Assembly: GCF_963678635.1 (NCBI RefSeq)
Contig: NW_026970933.1
Span: forward strand, 1-34,520
DNA: 34,520 nt
Direction of reading: 5' to 3'
Source of the DNA: Symsagittifera roscoffensis
Lineage: Eukaryota; Xenacoelomorpha; Acoela; Convolutidae
The notes below the pieces were generated by a model. The model saw nothing but the letters and a program-made list of their open reading frames with translations, did not search any database and was not told the origin of the DNA. Numbering within the stretch: position 1 is the first letter of the stretch; each line of letters starts with the position of its first letter. Positions 1-10,119 of the stretch are shown piece after piece. Position numbers and translations under genes: made by a program.

Positions 1-261
1 TGTATTAAAATTGCCTGAGACCATATATAGCTAGTTGTTAGCCTTCAAAACAACTACCTGGACAGCTAGCAAGCCAAAAATAGAAGGAAAATAGCAAAAA
101 AAATCCATGATCATTAAAATGAACTTACTTAAAAACTGCTAAAATTTTACCCAGTACTACGGAATTTTCTTGAAAATTTGAAATTAAAAAAAATTGTAGC
201 ACAGCATCACTATAAAATTATTTTGAAACGAAAATAATCCGAATTTAAGAAAAGTGAAAAC

Positions 262-775
262 AAATCGATTATAATATATTTTTGTGGTCTAAAATGTTAC
301 AAAAGTGGGATCTTATGCAATAAACGGCCCAATTTCCTTATTTCTACATCTCTTGAACTGAAATTATTGTGGATGAATTTGATTGGCTAATAACCAATCT
401 AGTTCCATCGATATTTTCTGCCATTTCAATTGAAATTTCTAGCAGAAAAAATTATTAGCCGAAATGAAAAAGAAAATTGTATTTTGTTTTGTCAAGCCAT
501 TTTACTGTATTTTGCTTGTCTGGGCAAGGTTTCACAAGTGACTCAAAATTCATTTGATAATTTGACTCAAAGTTCCACCTTTTCGGCAATTTCGGCTAAT
601 ATTTTTATCTGCTAGAAAAGTTGATCGGAATGCCTGACCGTGTAACTTGAATTTGATTGGCTAAAATTACCCAATCAAATTTGATCGCATATTTTCCAGC
701 TTACGATGTAGAAAAATTGATTTTGGGCCGTTCAGTGCATAAGACCCCAAAAGTGTTAACATAATCGATTCCCAT
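262..775. repeat. Fold-back repeat with two long inverted arms
   Basis: The left arm (about 262-466) and right arm (about 588-775) are imperfect reverse complements. Matching landmarks include GGGATCTTATGC (307 on) against GCATAAGACCCC (737-748), AACGGCCCAA (323-332) against TTGGGCCGTT (722-731), TTTGATTGGCTAA against its complement near 652-665, and TCTAGCAGAAAAAATTATTAG (438 on) against its complement at about 592-615. The spacer between the arms is about 120 bp. This is the form of a fold-back element or a non-autonomous DNA transposon with long TIRs. No transposase or clear target duplication is seen. A short ORF inside it (430-615) lies mostly in arm sequence and is not a credible gene. 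Confidence 0.65.
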
Positions 776-1059
776 GTTACGCTCAGACAACAAAATTTGT
801 CTAAAAGTGGATTTAAATTCATTTTTTTCGCAAAAACAAAATGCATTATAATTCAGTTGAAATCCATTACAATGGATTATATAAAAAGTAGAAAATCACA
901 TTAAACTGGATTTGTTTCCACTTTATTTTTGTTCTGCGTTGTGGACACTTTTGCAAGAATTTCTGCATTTATCAAATGAGTTATGCGGAAACTTTACAAA
1001 GCGAGTGTACGGCCTAATCCGTTTCTAAACCTAAACTCAATTTGCAAAAAGATTCTGCT
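776..1059. other. A/T-rich gene-free stretch
   Basis: No coding signal is seen. It has one short palindrome, ATCCATT-ac-AATGGAT at 862-877, and a GTGGACAC motif (about 940) that also occurs in the MITE-like element at 1531-1686, so it may hold a decayed relative of that element. Confidence 0.4.
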
Positions 1060-1312
1060 AAGCTCTCCCCCCTAACGATTGCCCCTTTGCACCGCCCCCC
1101 CCCCCCTGCCCAACCTAAAACACCGTCCCAACCCCCCCCCCCCCCCCCCCCCGCATTCACCTGAACCACCCCCCCCTTCTCACCTGTTAAGCTCTCCCCT
1201 TAACGTTTGCCCCTCCCCTAACTTTTGCCCCCCTAACATTTGGCCTCCCCCCTCCAATCGCTTAACGTTTGCCCCCTAACGTTTGCCCCCACCCCCTAAC
1301 GAGGTTAATGGA
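1060..1312. repeat. C-rich minisatellite with CCCCTAACGTTTGCC units
   Basis: About seven degenerate copies of a 17-22 bp unit with core CCCCTAACGTTTGCC are separated by long C runs, including a near-pure C run at about 1131-1152. The strand is almost free of G, so the complement is strongly G-rich and could form quadruplexes. The proline-rich reading frame across it is a by-product of the C runs. CCCTAA recalls telomere repeats, but the units are longer and are interrupted by CGTTTG. Confidence 0.8.
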
Positions 1313-1530
1313 AGGGGGATTAGTCCACTTTCAATTTTGCCACACCCATCCCCCTTGCCCCAAAGTTTTTAATAATTTAAGAAAATTGTTGAAAGGGAGA
1401 AAATTCAGTTACAGTTATTGGGTAACATAAAAGAGCAACAAAAATACCAAAGTTAGATTTCACATGTGCGTGGAAATTTGCATCTGAGTAAAGGGGAATG
1501 AATAAAAAAATTGATTATTAGTTAGTTTTA

Positions 1531-1686
1531 TTGTCAGTATCCACAAAAATGGAAAAAAAATCGATTATAATGGATGAAAAAAGGATTTTGTTTCCTCAAA
1601 AAATAGTAATATTATAGTAATATTGTAATATTAGAATTTTTAATTGGGTATAATCGATTTATATTCACTTTTGTGGACACTGACAA
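1531..1686. mobile_element. MITE-like element with about 43-bp terminal inverted repeats
   Basis: The left end TTGTCAGTATCCACAAAAAT (1531 on) is matched by the reverse complement of the right end, TTGTCAGTGTCCACAAAAGT. The match continues through AATCGATTATA on both sides, giving arms of about 43 bp with a few mismatches around a 70-bp A/T-rich centre. There is no coding sequence. The left flank ends in TA and the right flank begins AG, so a TA duplication is not supported. The class is unresolved. Confidence 0.7.
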
Positions 1687-2199
1687 AGAAAGTCAATTAT
1701 ATTCGATTTTTATTCATGGAACTCCAATTCGGGAAATCAGGCAGAAAAACAAAAAAAAACTGAAAACACCTAGCAAAATTAAAAGCAATCTGCGGAAACT
1801 AACTAATTTAAACTAGATGAAAAAAAACCGGTGCATGAGGCATGAATCTTCGGACTGCTTTTATTGCTATATCAAACTAACTTGAAAAAAATATATTAAA
1901 CTATCTAGTTCTTCGTTCTTGTTTTTCAATCTGGACAGCTGATATAAGAATTGTTATTTGAGTTGTGTGTATTTGAAAGTTAAAAATATGAATCGTGAAA
2001 GAAAACAAAACACCTGGAAATTTTTAGTGCCGTTTAAAATCAATGAAATCTCATTTGTCAAAAAAGGATAAAATAATCGGGAAAAATAAAAAAAATTGTA
2101 CATACATTTCTTCAAGTTATCCTCCCCTGACGCTATTCAAAATGCAAAAAGACATTTTTGAATCTGTTAATATGCATTTTTAAGAGCAAAAAACGGGCT
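1687..2199. other. A/T-rich gene-free stretch
   Basis: It contains homopolymer A runs and no ORF, repeat or RNA gene that I can recognise. Confidence 0.4.
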
Positions 2200-2484
2200 T
2201 CAATTTAGAACGATTTAATTCACGCATACGCCTAAATCACGAAATATGTCGCGCAATAAATATCCCAGTTTGGCCCAATTGGCAACTTTCAAGCACCAAA
2301 AATTTACAAAAAAGATGACATTTAAATGTATAAATTATCTTACAAAACAGGATTAGAAGACTTAAGTGCCTTTCAGATGATATAAAAAACCTGTAAAAAA
2401 AAGCTAGTTAAAAATGAAAATGGTGGTCCGAAGAAAACACACACGCGTACAAATAATCCGATTTTTTTTTGAAAGTCGGAACAA
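2200..2484 (-). mobile_element. HF1-related copy, diverged, 5' half only
   Basis: Read on the minus strand it begins TTGTTCCGACTTTC (2471-2484 on the plus strand). Further in it holds the HF1 landmarks equivalent to the GCGCGATATATTTCGCGC block (about 2250) and the GGCCAA-rich block. The 3' hairpin end is missing. The divergence resembles the copies at 5617 and 14370, suggesting an older subfamily. Confidence 0.6.
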
Positions 2485-2502
2485 TCATCAATTGTATATG
2501 CT

Positions 2503-2650
2503 ATTTATTCTTCTAACTTTTGAAATAAATGACGATATATTTGTGCTCGGAATGTTTTTTTCTCAAGAAATTTTTTGACTTTCTAAATAGACATTTTTGT
2601 CGAAACGTTTTCCCTACTTTTGAAGAAATCTCTGAAAATTTATGCGTGTT
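2503..2650 (+). mobile_element. HF1-related 5' fragment
   Basis: It reads AACTTTTGAAATAAATGACG followed by ATATTTGTGCTCGGAATG and a T-rich stretch, matching the first 150 bp of HF1. It stops just before the next HF1 copy, which lies in the same orientation. Confidence 0.5.
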
Positions 2651-2657
2651 AATATTA

Positions 2658-3183
2658 TTGTTCCGACTTTCGATACGAAAATGACGGAATATTTGTGCTC
2701 GGGGTAGGCTTTTTTTCTTCAGACAAATTTAGACTTTTTAACTAGCCATTTTTGACAGATTTTTTAAAAAATTTCCTTCGAAAGCTTTTGTTGTCCTGAG
2801 CTTAAATTTGGAACGATACTTCACTTGTGATCATTTTACGTAAAGTTATGGGGGTTTAAAGATTGCCATTTTGGCTAATTTGGGACAATTAAAGCGCGAT
2901 ATATTTTGCGCTATTAACGCGTAAGTGAGATTTAATCCGTCTTAGAAATTGTTCCAAATTGGTTTAAGGAAGCTCATTTGCCATAATTGATTTGTTACAA
3001 GTAGCAAAATCTATCAAGATTTGTACTCTTTGTACTTAATATGGCGTGTGGGGTGATGTTTTCAGAAAAGATCTCAAATTTTTTAGAAAAAAAATTTTAA
3101 TTTTAATTTATTACATTTGAATTTTCCCTGTCATTACTGTTCCATAGACCTTAAAAGGCAGTCGGAACATTCGAGGCTCGTTT
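2658..3183 (+). mobile_element. HF1 copy, near-complete, lacks the last 30 bp
   Basis: It starts TTGTTCCGACTTTCGATACG and runs through all internal blocks, including GCGCGATATATTTTGCGC and the AAGGCAGTCGGAACATTC sub-terminal motif. The terminal hairpin is cut short after CGAGGCTCG. Confidence 0.8.
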
Positions 3184-4260
3184 CAATAAACTTTCAACTT
3201 TTTGACTAAACAGTTTTGGTCGGATATTTTAACCACTGAAAGATATTGACTTCTGGAACTCATGTTGATATTGATATTGATGTCTTGAATTTGGGACTAA
3301 TTTTGCTATCATTCAAATTGGTATAATTACCGCGTTATTTTTTTTTCGTTTTATTAAAATTTCGTTCTATCAAAATGACCTAATAAATACTTAATTTCAA
3401 TCAAAATCCTCAAAATCTTTCTTTTGAGATTTCGGAATGATAAAAAAAAATTCTCAGGTGTTATCTAAAAAGATATAGAAAAAGTATTCTTCTATATTTG
3501 ATTTCAAAGATATCACTTCTTTACTGTTTTGATTGCAGAAATTGGTCTGAATATGAAACCAACCAAAGGGTTTCCCTACTTAATTCAAAATTTGAAACAA
3601 TCTAGGGAACCGATCAATCATATCTGAAAGTGAACTGCACCCACTACGAGACCAAATTTTGTTCTCATAAGGCGCTCTCTTTGATGTGGGTCTGACTATA
3701 AAAAAGTGACACAAGCCTTTAAACACGTCAAATTTTGAAAGTGGAATATACCAACCAAATTCCTTTTCACGGAACTCACAAATGAACTTTTTTACTTAAA
3801 ATTTTTTTTAGCTCGTTGTTGTAACGCGGTATCCGCAAAGAGCGAAAACGTCAACGAAACGATTAGAAAGAAGAAAGAAAAGCGCTTACCATAAAGGAGC
3901 TAAGCAAAAACTTTGCAATTTTCCCCTAGATTCCACAATAGAAAAAGATATCAAAAAAAAAGATTTTTTTTGCGGATTCCACTACAAACTGGTTTCGAGC
4001 CTTTGGCTGAATTGGCTGAAAACAACTCACAATTTGGCTTAATAGTGCCTTTTTTCAGTTGAATAAATTAATAAGCTAAGCCAATTTTGATAAGTCAAAC
4101 CAAATTTTGAATCAGTTGTATTGTATTCAAAATTATCATATTTTGGGTCACCGTTAAAAATGATTCTCAATGGGAAAAAAGTTTAACAATTTCGTTCTTG
4201 TTTTTCTGATATTTGACTTCTTGATGCTTTTTGCCTTTTTCAATTTTTAAGTTGATCGAT
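3184..4260. other. Gene-free stretch
   Basis: This kilobase has no convincing coding sequence on either strand and no recognised repeat. It holds a more G+C-balanced patch around 3820-3900 with no identifiable product. Confidence 0.4.
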
Positions 4261-4291
4261 GGAGCTTAGCGAATTATGTTTGCTAAGCTCC
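4261..4291. repeat. Perfect 10-bp-stem inverted repeat
   Basis: GGAGCTTAGC (4261-4270) pairs exactly with GCTAAGCTCC (4282-4291) across an 11-nt loop. The context is non-coding, so a terminator or RNA role cannot be inferred. Confidence 0.6.
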
Positions 4292-4475
4292 AATTCCTCA
4301 AATTTGGTTAAATGATGCATAGTGTTCTTCGTTTGACCAAATAGTTATACATTGGAAGCAGCAAATAGACATAAAAAACATGAGTTTTGTATATCAGTGA
4401 ACAGCTCTTTTTTTCTGACTGAAAATTTAGAAGTGTCAATTTACTTTTGTGAAAATTTTTTTGAAATTTTATTTA

Positions 4476-4999
4476 TTGTTCCGACTTTCGTAACGAAAGT
4501 AACGGAATATTTGTGCTCGGGTTGGTTTTTTTTTCTTCAGACAAATTTCGACTTTTTAACAAGCCATTTTTGACGGATTTTTTAAAATTATCCTTCGAAA
4601 GCTATTGTTGTCCCGGGCTTAAATTTGGAGCAATACTTTACTTGTGATCATTTTTCGTAAAGTTATGGGGGTTTAAAGATAGTCATTTTGGTCAATTTTG
4701 GACAATTAGCGCGCGATATATTTCGCGCTATTAACGCGTAAGCGGAGATTTAATCCGTCATAGAAATCGTTCCAAATTGGTTGAAGGAAGCTCATTTGCC
4801 ATAATTGATTTGTTACTAGGAGCGAAACCTATTACTTAGTACTTTATATGGTGCGTGGGGGGATGATTTTCACAAAAAATCTCAAATTTTTTCAAAACTT
4901 TTTTCTATTACATATAATATTTTCATGTTATTACTGCTCCAAAGACATTAAAAGGCAATAGAAACATTCAAGGCTTTGCCCTGATGCGAGCAGTCTTGT
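4476..4999 (+). mobile_element. HF1 copy, near full length
   Basis: The 5' palindrome ACTTTCGTAACGAAAGT is perfect and the end GCGAGCAGTCTTG is present. The right sub-terminal motif has decayed to CAATAGAAACATTC and the terminal stem has one mismatch (CAAGGC/GCCCTG). The flanks (TTTATTTA and TTTGAGTT) do not form a target-site duplication. The 73-aa ORF at 4352-4573 runs from the flank into this repeat and is not a gene. Confidence 0.85.
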
Positions 5000-5616
5000 T
5001 TGAGTTAAAATTTTACTGCCCTAACAGCAAAAGTGAATTATATAAATGTAAAATTTGAGTCGCTTAAAAGTATGGCGAGGTAAAAATCCTGACCAAGTTG
5101 AATTATTTATCGTTAAGTTTTCAACATTATTGATAAATTAAACATTATCTTCAAAGCGCATAGATTATTTTGAATTGGACCAAACCTACAATTTTCAAAG
5201 ACATAAGACTTCCAAAAAGAGTTGCAGAAAAAAAACTTTCAAAAAATTGTGGCAAAAAATTTTTTGAAAGTTTTTTGTGGCAAAAATTTTTTCAAAAAAA
5301 TCTAAGTGTTTAAAATGATCTCGCGAAGGGGAATTTTTAAGCGCTAAAGTTGCTTAAATTCAGTTCGTAACAATTTTGACTGCTAGTCAAATCACCGTGC
5401 TTAAAGAATTAGCGTTAAATTTTCAGCATGATAGGTTAATATTTCAAAACCTGCAAACCTTTTATCAAAGTTAGTAATTTTCAAACGCCCAAACATTTAT
5501 CGAAAAAGTTGTTTGCAGGTAGAAAATTTGAAGTCAGGGAAACAAAATCTTCCTTGGAGCTTTTTTTTTCGTTTTGATTGGCAAAAAAAGCAAGATGAAT
5601 AAGGATGAAAAAGAAA
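5000..5616. other. Gene-free stretch with a 14-bp-stem hairpin
   Basis: The only clear structure is ACTTTCAAAAAATT (5235-5248) paired perfectly with AATTTTTTGAAAGT (5258-5271). A GTGGCAAAAA motif is repeated in and just after the loop. The rest is A/T-rich with no supported gene. Confidence 0.5.
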
Positions 5617-6005
5617 CAATACTGCCCGTATATCAGGGCAAGTCGCTGAATTTTGTCACTGCCATTCAATCAGTATCTAATTACTGTTGGTGATAAATAA
5701 TGAAAATCTATTAACTTTGAACAATATCAAAATATAATCATGAGCTGGATGAGTCCCCATGCATAAAAAATGGCGTTGCGCTTTCAGCATTGTGAATGAA
5801 ATCATAACAGCCCGCACAAATTAGTCTAGAGTATGGCTGAATTTCCAGTTAAAAAAGCCGCAGAAATTCACATAAGTAATCCATTGAAGATAAAATTTCT
5901 TTGACAATTTTTGATCCCATGGAGTTGATATCTTTAATAACTTAACAAAATTTTTAAAAAAATTATATATTTTTTTAAACTTGAATGAATGAAAAAACCA
6001 CCCAA
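5617..6005 (-). mobile_element. HF1-related copy, strongly diverged
   Basis: The left edge reads ACTGCCCGTATATCAGGGCA, the complement of an HF1 3' end. The block around 5758-5835 (CATGCATAAA, TTTCAGCATTGTGAATGAA) matches the copy at 14370-14995, so the two form a subfamily distinct from typical HF1. The 5' end decays near 6005. The two ORFs crossing it are by-products. Confidence 0.55.
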
Positions 6006-6551
6006 AAAAAACATTTTTAGCGTCTCGTATCCTAAAAACGACCAAATGATATTCTCAACTCAACTGTCTGTCGCTTACACGTATTATAAAGTTCCCATTA
6101 ATCACGCAATCAAGGTTTCTTATTGCTCAAATCAGCATTTTGTGGTCCCTTATAACTCTACGGTATCACTGATGCATTCACTACATATGTGAAAAACAAT
6201 TTCCGATTGCAGAAAAAAAATCCGTCAAAAAATTTTTGGCAAAAAGTCGAAAATGACCTTAAAAACCAACCCAAACGTAATTAGTCCGCATTTTTTCCAA
6301 ATTTGGATTGAAAATTATCAAAATTTTTGAATGTAATTGAAAAATTCTAGCTCACGAACTTTGAAGACAAAAATGATAATTTTGCATGCTTTAACACATC
6401 ACCTGAACAAACAAATCGCCTCAGTTATTTCTGTCTGTACTTGTTTCAGACACAACTTTTTTTGCATAAGCTCTAATTTAAAAAACTGGATAGAGATCGC
6501 GTTCTTGTTATTCCAAAAAAAAAAAAAAATCTCTACATCTAAATTGTAAAC
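6006..6551. other. Gene-free stretch
   Basis: Short ORFs occur (5989-6192 and 6337-6549, plus strand), but neither resembles a known domain and neither has splice or poly(A) context. The stretch 6217-6275 faintly resembles a minus-strand HF1 5' region. Confidence 0.35.
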
Positions 6552-6928
6552 AGGGGCGGACTTAGGGGAGAGGGCGGGGGCTGTGGGGGCGGGGGGGGGG
6601 GGGGGCGGACGCTTCCCTTCTCAGAGATTTGACCACCTGCCGACCCAAAGGGTTCCCCTTTTGAACTATTTTGAGGTATCCATTTTTGGCTGATGGACCC
6701 CAAAATTTTTCTAAAGGCGCCTTAGGCGCCAATATATATTAATTTTGAGGGGGGAGCGCGCGCCGAAAAAACGCTATCTTTGAAAATGGTAGATGGTAGA
6801 CAAAACTGATGGTAGACAAAACTCATTAGTAATTTTACAAACATCTGCCATCATAAAATTACCGAAAATCAGTTTATAGGTTGAATGTTTTTTGGGAAAA
6901 AAGACAAGAATAATAATGGGCGCCGCTG
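6552..6928 (+). mobile_element. G-rich hAT-like non-autonomous element (family HF2)
   Basis: It starts CAGGGGCGGACTTAGG and may end GGCGCCGCTG, giving ends of the form CAG-S-GGCG, which are common in hAT elements. A poly-G run lies at 6593-6606. The region ACCCAAAGGGTTCCCC through TATCCATTTTTGG recurs at 34357-34520, and the later block with GGCGCCAATATA and GAGCGCGCGCC recurs at about 15975-16012. The 8-bp flanks do not match clearly, so the right boundary is tentative. Confidence 0.5.
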
Positions 6929-7544
6929 ATCCTTTTTTTACAATATAATTTATCGTTTTATAAGATTTTAAAAGGGCGTCTGATTAAAATTTTATTTCGG
7001 CTTCTTTCATCAATTTTGAGAAAAAGAAACAATAAAACCTGAGACAGCCATTTTTCAAAGCTAGTCTGAACTGAAGAATTATAACGCTAATTTTGTGGAG
7101 GAGCCAGTGAAGCCATTAAACTTGTGAAAAAAAACTTCAGAATGTTGGAATTAAGTATAAGATTGATTTTAAATGCAGTAAATTACTGACTGACAACAGT
7201 GAGTTTTCTTTGAATTCCATCTACTGAAAACAATGGCACGTTTAGGAAGCGCTGTAATTCACATATAATTTTGAAAAAATCTGTTTGGTTATAACAAAAT
7301 GAAACTTTCTTCAGCATCAGAATTTACCTTTGAGGCTACGAAATAGAAGTCATAAGTAAATATAAAAACTTACAGAATGCAATTTTACAGGAAGATTACA
7401 TTTTTTGAGCAATTCAGCTCGAATAATTTAACATTTTTCTTCTTTCTTAATGTGAAACCAAAAAGCTGTAAGAAAAAATCAAGGTCTCTGAGGCGGCAAA
7501 CTTCTTTGGTGTAACGTGTTTTTACCAACCAAAACTGAATTATG
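6929..7544. other. Gene-free stretch
   Basis: It is A/T-rich with no recognisable gene or repeat. The 91-aa minus-strand ORF at 7385-7660 runs into the HF1 copy at 7545 and is discounted. Confidence 0.4.
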
Positions 7545-8018
7545 GTTCCGACTTTCGATACGAAAGTAACGGAATGTTTGTGCTCGGGGTGGGTTTTTTT
7601 TTCTTCAGACAAATTTCGGCTTTTTAAGTAGCCCTTTTTGACGGAAGTTTTAGTTATCATTCGAAAGCTGTTGTTGTTCTGAGCTTAAACTTGAAAAGAT
7701 ATTTCACCTGTGATCAATTTTCGTAAAGTTATGAGGGTTTAAAGATTGCCATTTTGGCCAATTTGGGACAATTAAGGCACGATATATTTCGCGCTACTAC
7801 TGCGTAAGCGGAAATTTAATCCGTCTTATAAATCGTTCGAAATTGGTTGAAGGAAGCTTATTTGTATATGGCGTGTGAGGAGATGATTATCACAAAAATC
7901 TCAAATTAAAAAAAATGGTTTTACTTTATTACATTTATTTTTTCATGTTAATACTGCTCAATAGACCTTAAGAGGCACTCGGAACATTCAGGGCTTCGCC
8001 CTGATACGTGCAGTCTTG
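7545..8018 (+). mobile_element. HF1 copy, near full length, perfect 3' hairpin
   Basis: It starts GTTCCGACTTTCGATACG and ends CAGGGCTTCGCCCTG plus GATACGTGCAGTCTTG. The segment between the GAAGGAAGCTTATTTG block and the ATATGGCGTGTG block is deleted. No target-site duplication is seen (AATTATG on the left, CCTATAA on the right). Confidence 0.85.
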
Positions 8019-8177
8019 CCTATAATAATTTATACTTAATGCAATAATTGGTGAATGAACAGACATGCATTGGCTGCGTCGAAATCCTCAGACGGTGGGA
8101 TCTTCGGAGAAAATACCCTGAACGTCTGCAAAAAACCTCGTGCCAAGTATCCATTTGTGCTGAGAGCCACACTTCAC

Positions 8178-8384
8178 CTCAAGCACTGCCTCGCCAGAGC
8201 TGAGGTCAGCATATTTAACTGCCCACTCTGGATGAAAAGATTGTCGGGGTCGCATCCCAAGTTGAGAAGAGTGTCAACTATTTGGGCATTAGCTCCAAGG
8301 ACATTAGATTGTCTTGGAACTAATTCATCGTCGTTCCCTCCTTGAAGGGCTCCATGAATTGCCAATCTCCCTCCAATGTTTTTC
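8178..8384 (-). CDS. Possible host exon, ankyrin-repeat-like
   Basis: The minus strand has an open frame with better codon quality and higher G+C than its surroundings. The peptide runs from GGRLAIHGALQGGND to a downstream IVDTLLNLGCDPDN. This resembles an ankyrin repeat (G-x-x-A-x-H-x-A-x-x-G then a helix and LGxDP), with about 13 extra residues between the two halves. The frame meets its stop exactly at a good donor-like site, TTGAG|GTGAAGTG, so the stop would be intronic. An AG acceptor (CAAAAG|GAAAAAC) lies at the other edge but has a weak pyrimidine tract. Partner exons were not found. It could also be a pseudogene fragment; the ankyrin call is tentative. Confidence 0.35.
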
Positions 8385-8473
8385 CTTTTGAAATTTATAA
8401 CTCTGATTAACTCTTATAATTCTTTGCTGCAAAATTGATAGCTTTGGAACCAGATCTAAACTAGTATTTATAA

Positions 8474-8526
8474 TTGGTTAATATTATGATATTTTATCTC
8501 TATAAAATATTAAGTACTAACCAATC
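8474..8526. repeat. A/T-rich imperfect inverted repeat
   Basis: ATTGGTTA pairs with TAACCAAT at the outer ends, and GATATTTTAT pairs with ATAAAATAT around a CTCT loop. There is no coding content; it may be a small MITE relic. Confidence 0.45.
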
Positions 8527-8562
8527 ATATTCCATAAAACTAACAACCTATTTATTTGTAAA

Positions 8563-8590
8563 GTGTTGAAACTACTTGTAGTTTCAACAC
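8563..8590. repeat. Perfect 13-bp-stem hairpin with a 2-nt loop
   Basis: GTGTTGAAACTAC (8563-8575) is followed by TT and its exact complement GTAGTTTCAACAC (8578-8590). It is a tight, nearly perfect palindrome in otherwise unremarkable sequence. Confidence 0.7.
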
Positions 8591-9046
8591 CAGAGCAATT
8601 TGAATTAAACTTAGAATACAGTTGTTCTCATTCTGGAACAAACTCGCGTAAACCGGTGTACACTAGATCTATTGAGACTAGGAGGTATAAGAGTAAGATT
8701 AAGATCGGCATTAGACTAAGAAGTTGCACGAATCTATCCGGCCGAAAATAAGATAGCGTGACGAGCAGATTGTGTACCTTATCTGAAATTACTCTATGAG
8801 TACAGTAAACTAAACATAACTCAGCTTGTAGGTTAGGAAAAAGCAGAGGTTCGCATGCATTTTTGTTAATGAATTTAGGCGGGTGCATTTTGTCATTTTC
8901 AGCGTTAGAAAACGACCAACTGCCATTGATACCTTCAAACAAATTAAGTGATTAAATATGAAGGAAGTAGTACTAGTATCACCCTTCGAAATCAATTATA
9001 AGCTAAAAGGACAATCCTGAAAAATCCTAAATGAGCTCAAGAGAAA
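8591..9046. other. Gene-free stretch
   Basis: It is somewhat richer in G+C than its neighbours, with overlapping short ORFs on both strands (for example minus 8628-8942). None shows a recognisable domain. Confidence 0.35.
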
Positions 9047-9587
9047 CAAGACTGCTCGTGTCAGCGCGAAGCCCCATATGTTTTGAATGCCTTTTAAGGT
9101 CTATGGAGCAGCAAGAACATGAAAAATTTAAATGTAATAAAATAAAATTAAAACTTTTCAAAAAAAAAATTGAGATTTTTTGTATGAAAACATCCCCCCA
9201 CACACCATATTAAGTACAAAAAGTACAAAGTGATAAGTTCTGCTTCTATTAACAAATCAATTATGCCATATAAGCTTCCTTGAATCAATTTGGAACAATT
9301 TCTAATACGGATTAAACCTCGGATACTCGTTAATAGCGCGAAATTTATCGCGCTTTAGTTTTCCCAAATTGGCCAAATTAGCAATTTTTAAACCTCACTC
9401 ATAAATTTAGGAAAAATAATTACAGGTGAAATATCTTTTCAAGTTTAAGCTCAAGACAACAATAGCTTTCGATTAATATCAAAAAAGTTTAGTAAAAAAA
9501 AGCTGGTTAAAAAGTCGAACTATTCTGAAGAAAAAACCCACTCCGAGCACAAATATTCCGTTACTTTTGCTACGAAAGTCGGAACAA
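9047..9587 (-). mobile_element. HF1 copy, full length, minus strand
   Basis: The plus-strand left edge CAAGACTGCTCGTG and right edge CGAAAGTCGGAACAA are the complements of the HF1 3' and 5' ends. At 541 bp it is one of the longest copies and useful for a consensus. Its 3' terminal stem is imperfect. The 60-aa plus-strand ORF at 9031-9213 is a by-product. Confidence 0.85.
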
Positions 9588-9688
9588 TAAAAATTTAAAT
9601 AGTATCCTCAATTTTTCTCACCTGATTTTGATGCCAGCAGACGCATCACGGCCACTCCAATTGTAGTTAAACATATTTTGATGAGTTA

Positions 9689-10119
9689 TTGTTCCGATTT
9701 TTGGTACGAAGGTAACAGATTATTTGTGCTCGGGGTGGGTTTTTTTTTCTTCAGACACATTTTGACTGTTTAATTAGCCTTTTTTGACAGAATTTGTAAG
9801 TACCATTCGAAAAATTCTGTTGTCCTGAGCTTTAAATTCAAAAGATATTTCACCACTGATTATTTTTTTTGTAGAGTTATGGGGGTTTAAAGATTGCCAA
9901 TTGGGCCAATTTGGGACAATTAACGCGCGATATATTTCGCGCTATCATTCTATTCTTTTGTACTTTATATGGCGTGTGGGGAGATGATTTTTATTTCAAA
10001 AAATCAAAAAAAAATTTCAATTTTTTTATTACAATTAATTTTCTTATATTATTACTGCTCCATAAACTATAAAAGGCAGTCAAAACATTCAGGGCTTCGC
10101 GCTGATAGGAGCAGTCTTG
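9689..10119 (+). mobile_element. HF1 copy with an internal deletion
   Basis: It starts TTGTTCCGATTTTTGGTACG and ends GATAGGAGCAGTCTTG. About 110 bp are missing after the GCGCGATATATTTCGCGC block, where the sequence jumps to TTTTGTACTTTATATGGCG. Flanks show no target-site duplication. Confidence 0.8.

Noticed and set aside
1079-1279. Proline-rich 66-codon ORF
   Set aside because: It is produced entirely by C runs of the minisatellite and has no other coding feature.
1066-1312. Telomere-like array because of CCCTAA
   Set aside because: Units are irregular, about 17-22 bp long and interrupted by CGTTTGCC; there is no run of TTAGGG-type repeats.
4352-4573. 73-codon ORF as a gene
   Set aside because: Its second half is HF1 5' sequence, which has no conserved reading frame among copies.
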